Positions 5,755 through 5,838 of a stretch of DNA of 5,838 bases are shown here, piece by piece; the stretch's first letter is position 1, and every line of letters begins with the position of its first letter. Position numbers and translations under genes: made by a program. Source of the stretch: Candidatus Aenigmatarchaeota archaeon. GTDB lineage: Archaea > Aenigmatarchaeota > Aenigmatarchaeia > PWEA01 > JAGHBM01. The DNA lies in assembly GCA_021160955.1 (NCBI GenBank), contig JAGHBM010000045.1, positions 1 to 5,838 of the forward strand, written 5' to 3'. The notes beneath the pieces are model-generated. The model did not search any database and was not told the DNA's origin. It saw only the letters and a list, made by a program, of their open reading frames with translations.

Positions 5755-5838
5755 CTATTTTCTTCTCTATTTTTCCCATCCTTAAAATTAAAAATCCTGC
5801 CACTGTAGAAACTGCAGCGATTACGTAACCACCCATAC
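5738..5838 (-). CDS. C-terminal end of a membrane protein, or very small membrane protein, cut by window edge
   Basis: The minus strand is open from the right edge to a TAA at 5740-5738. The visible 32 residues consist of a hydrophobic segment GGYVIAAVSTVAGFLIL, long enough to span a membrane, then a basic tail RMGKIEKKIENNKK with alternating charges that would lie in the cytoplasm by the positive-inside rule. An ATG sits at 5836-5834, so this could be a 32-residue single-span protein. It could equally be the last membrane helix of a larger protein starting outside the window. The regulator's stop is 45 nt away in convergent orientation. I do not recognise a family. Confidence 0.5.
   Translation of the reverse strand, partial: MGGYVIAAVSTVAGFLILRMGKIEKKIENNKK

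Noticed and set aside
1..5838. Search for CRISPR arrays, insertion sequences, tRNA or rRNA genes and riboswitches
   Set aside because: No regularly spaced repeats, transposase frames, terminal inverted repeats or cloverleaf-like sequences are visible; gaps between genes are at most about 120 nt.

Overview
The window reads as archaeal chromosomal DNA. The evidence is a full-length archaeal-type ATP-dependent DNA ligase, a TrmB-family regulator, a pyruvoyl-dependent arginine decarboxylase, an archaeal AIR-synthase/HypE-like protein, TATA-type promoter elements about 25-30 nt upstream of start codons, and T-rich tracts rather than hairpins after genes. G+C is roughly 40% by eye. Coding strands are purine-rich, arginine is mostly AGA/AGG and isoleucine often ATA, a style common in thermophilic archaea. 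The lineage cannot be fixed from this window; a euryarchaeal-like or related group fits best.

Layout. Positions 1-2965 hold four minus-strand genes, read from right to left. First comes a SelB/EF-Tu-like protein whose G domain has lost its GTP-binding motifs (2054-2965). Then come pyruvoyl-dependent arginine decarboxylase (pdaD, 1469-2014), an FMN nitroreductase (764-1372), and an AIR-synthase/HypE-like protein that runs off the left edge (1-753). The last two are 10 nt apart and look like one operon. A T-rich terminator and a new promoter separate them from pdaD. An 84-nt divergent promoter region (2966-3049) separates this block from two plus-strand genes, DNA ligase (3050-4750) and a TrmB-like regulator (4871-5692). 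The right edge carries the C-terminal end of a minus-strand membrane protein (5738-5838), convergent with the regulator. The longest gap between genes is about 120 nt. It lies in front of the regulator and holds several TATA-like elements and a short direct repeat.

How the genes fit together. Most are housekeeping: DNA joining, agmatine synthesis and a translation-factor relative. Agmatine serves both polyamine synthesis and the agmatidine modification of tRNA-Ile that reads AUA codons in archaea, so a decarboxylase beside a translation-factor-like gene is a suggestive but unproven pairing. I see no mobile element, CRISPR array, tRNA or rRNA. I found no convincing new multi-gene system. The most unusual items are the pseudo-GTPase, the repeat-bearing promoter of the regulator, and the nitroreductase/AIR-synthase pair.
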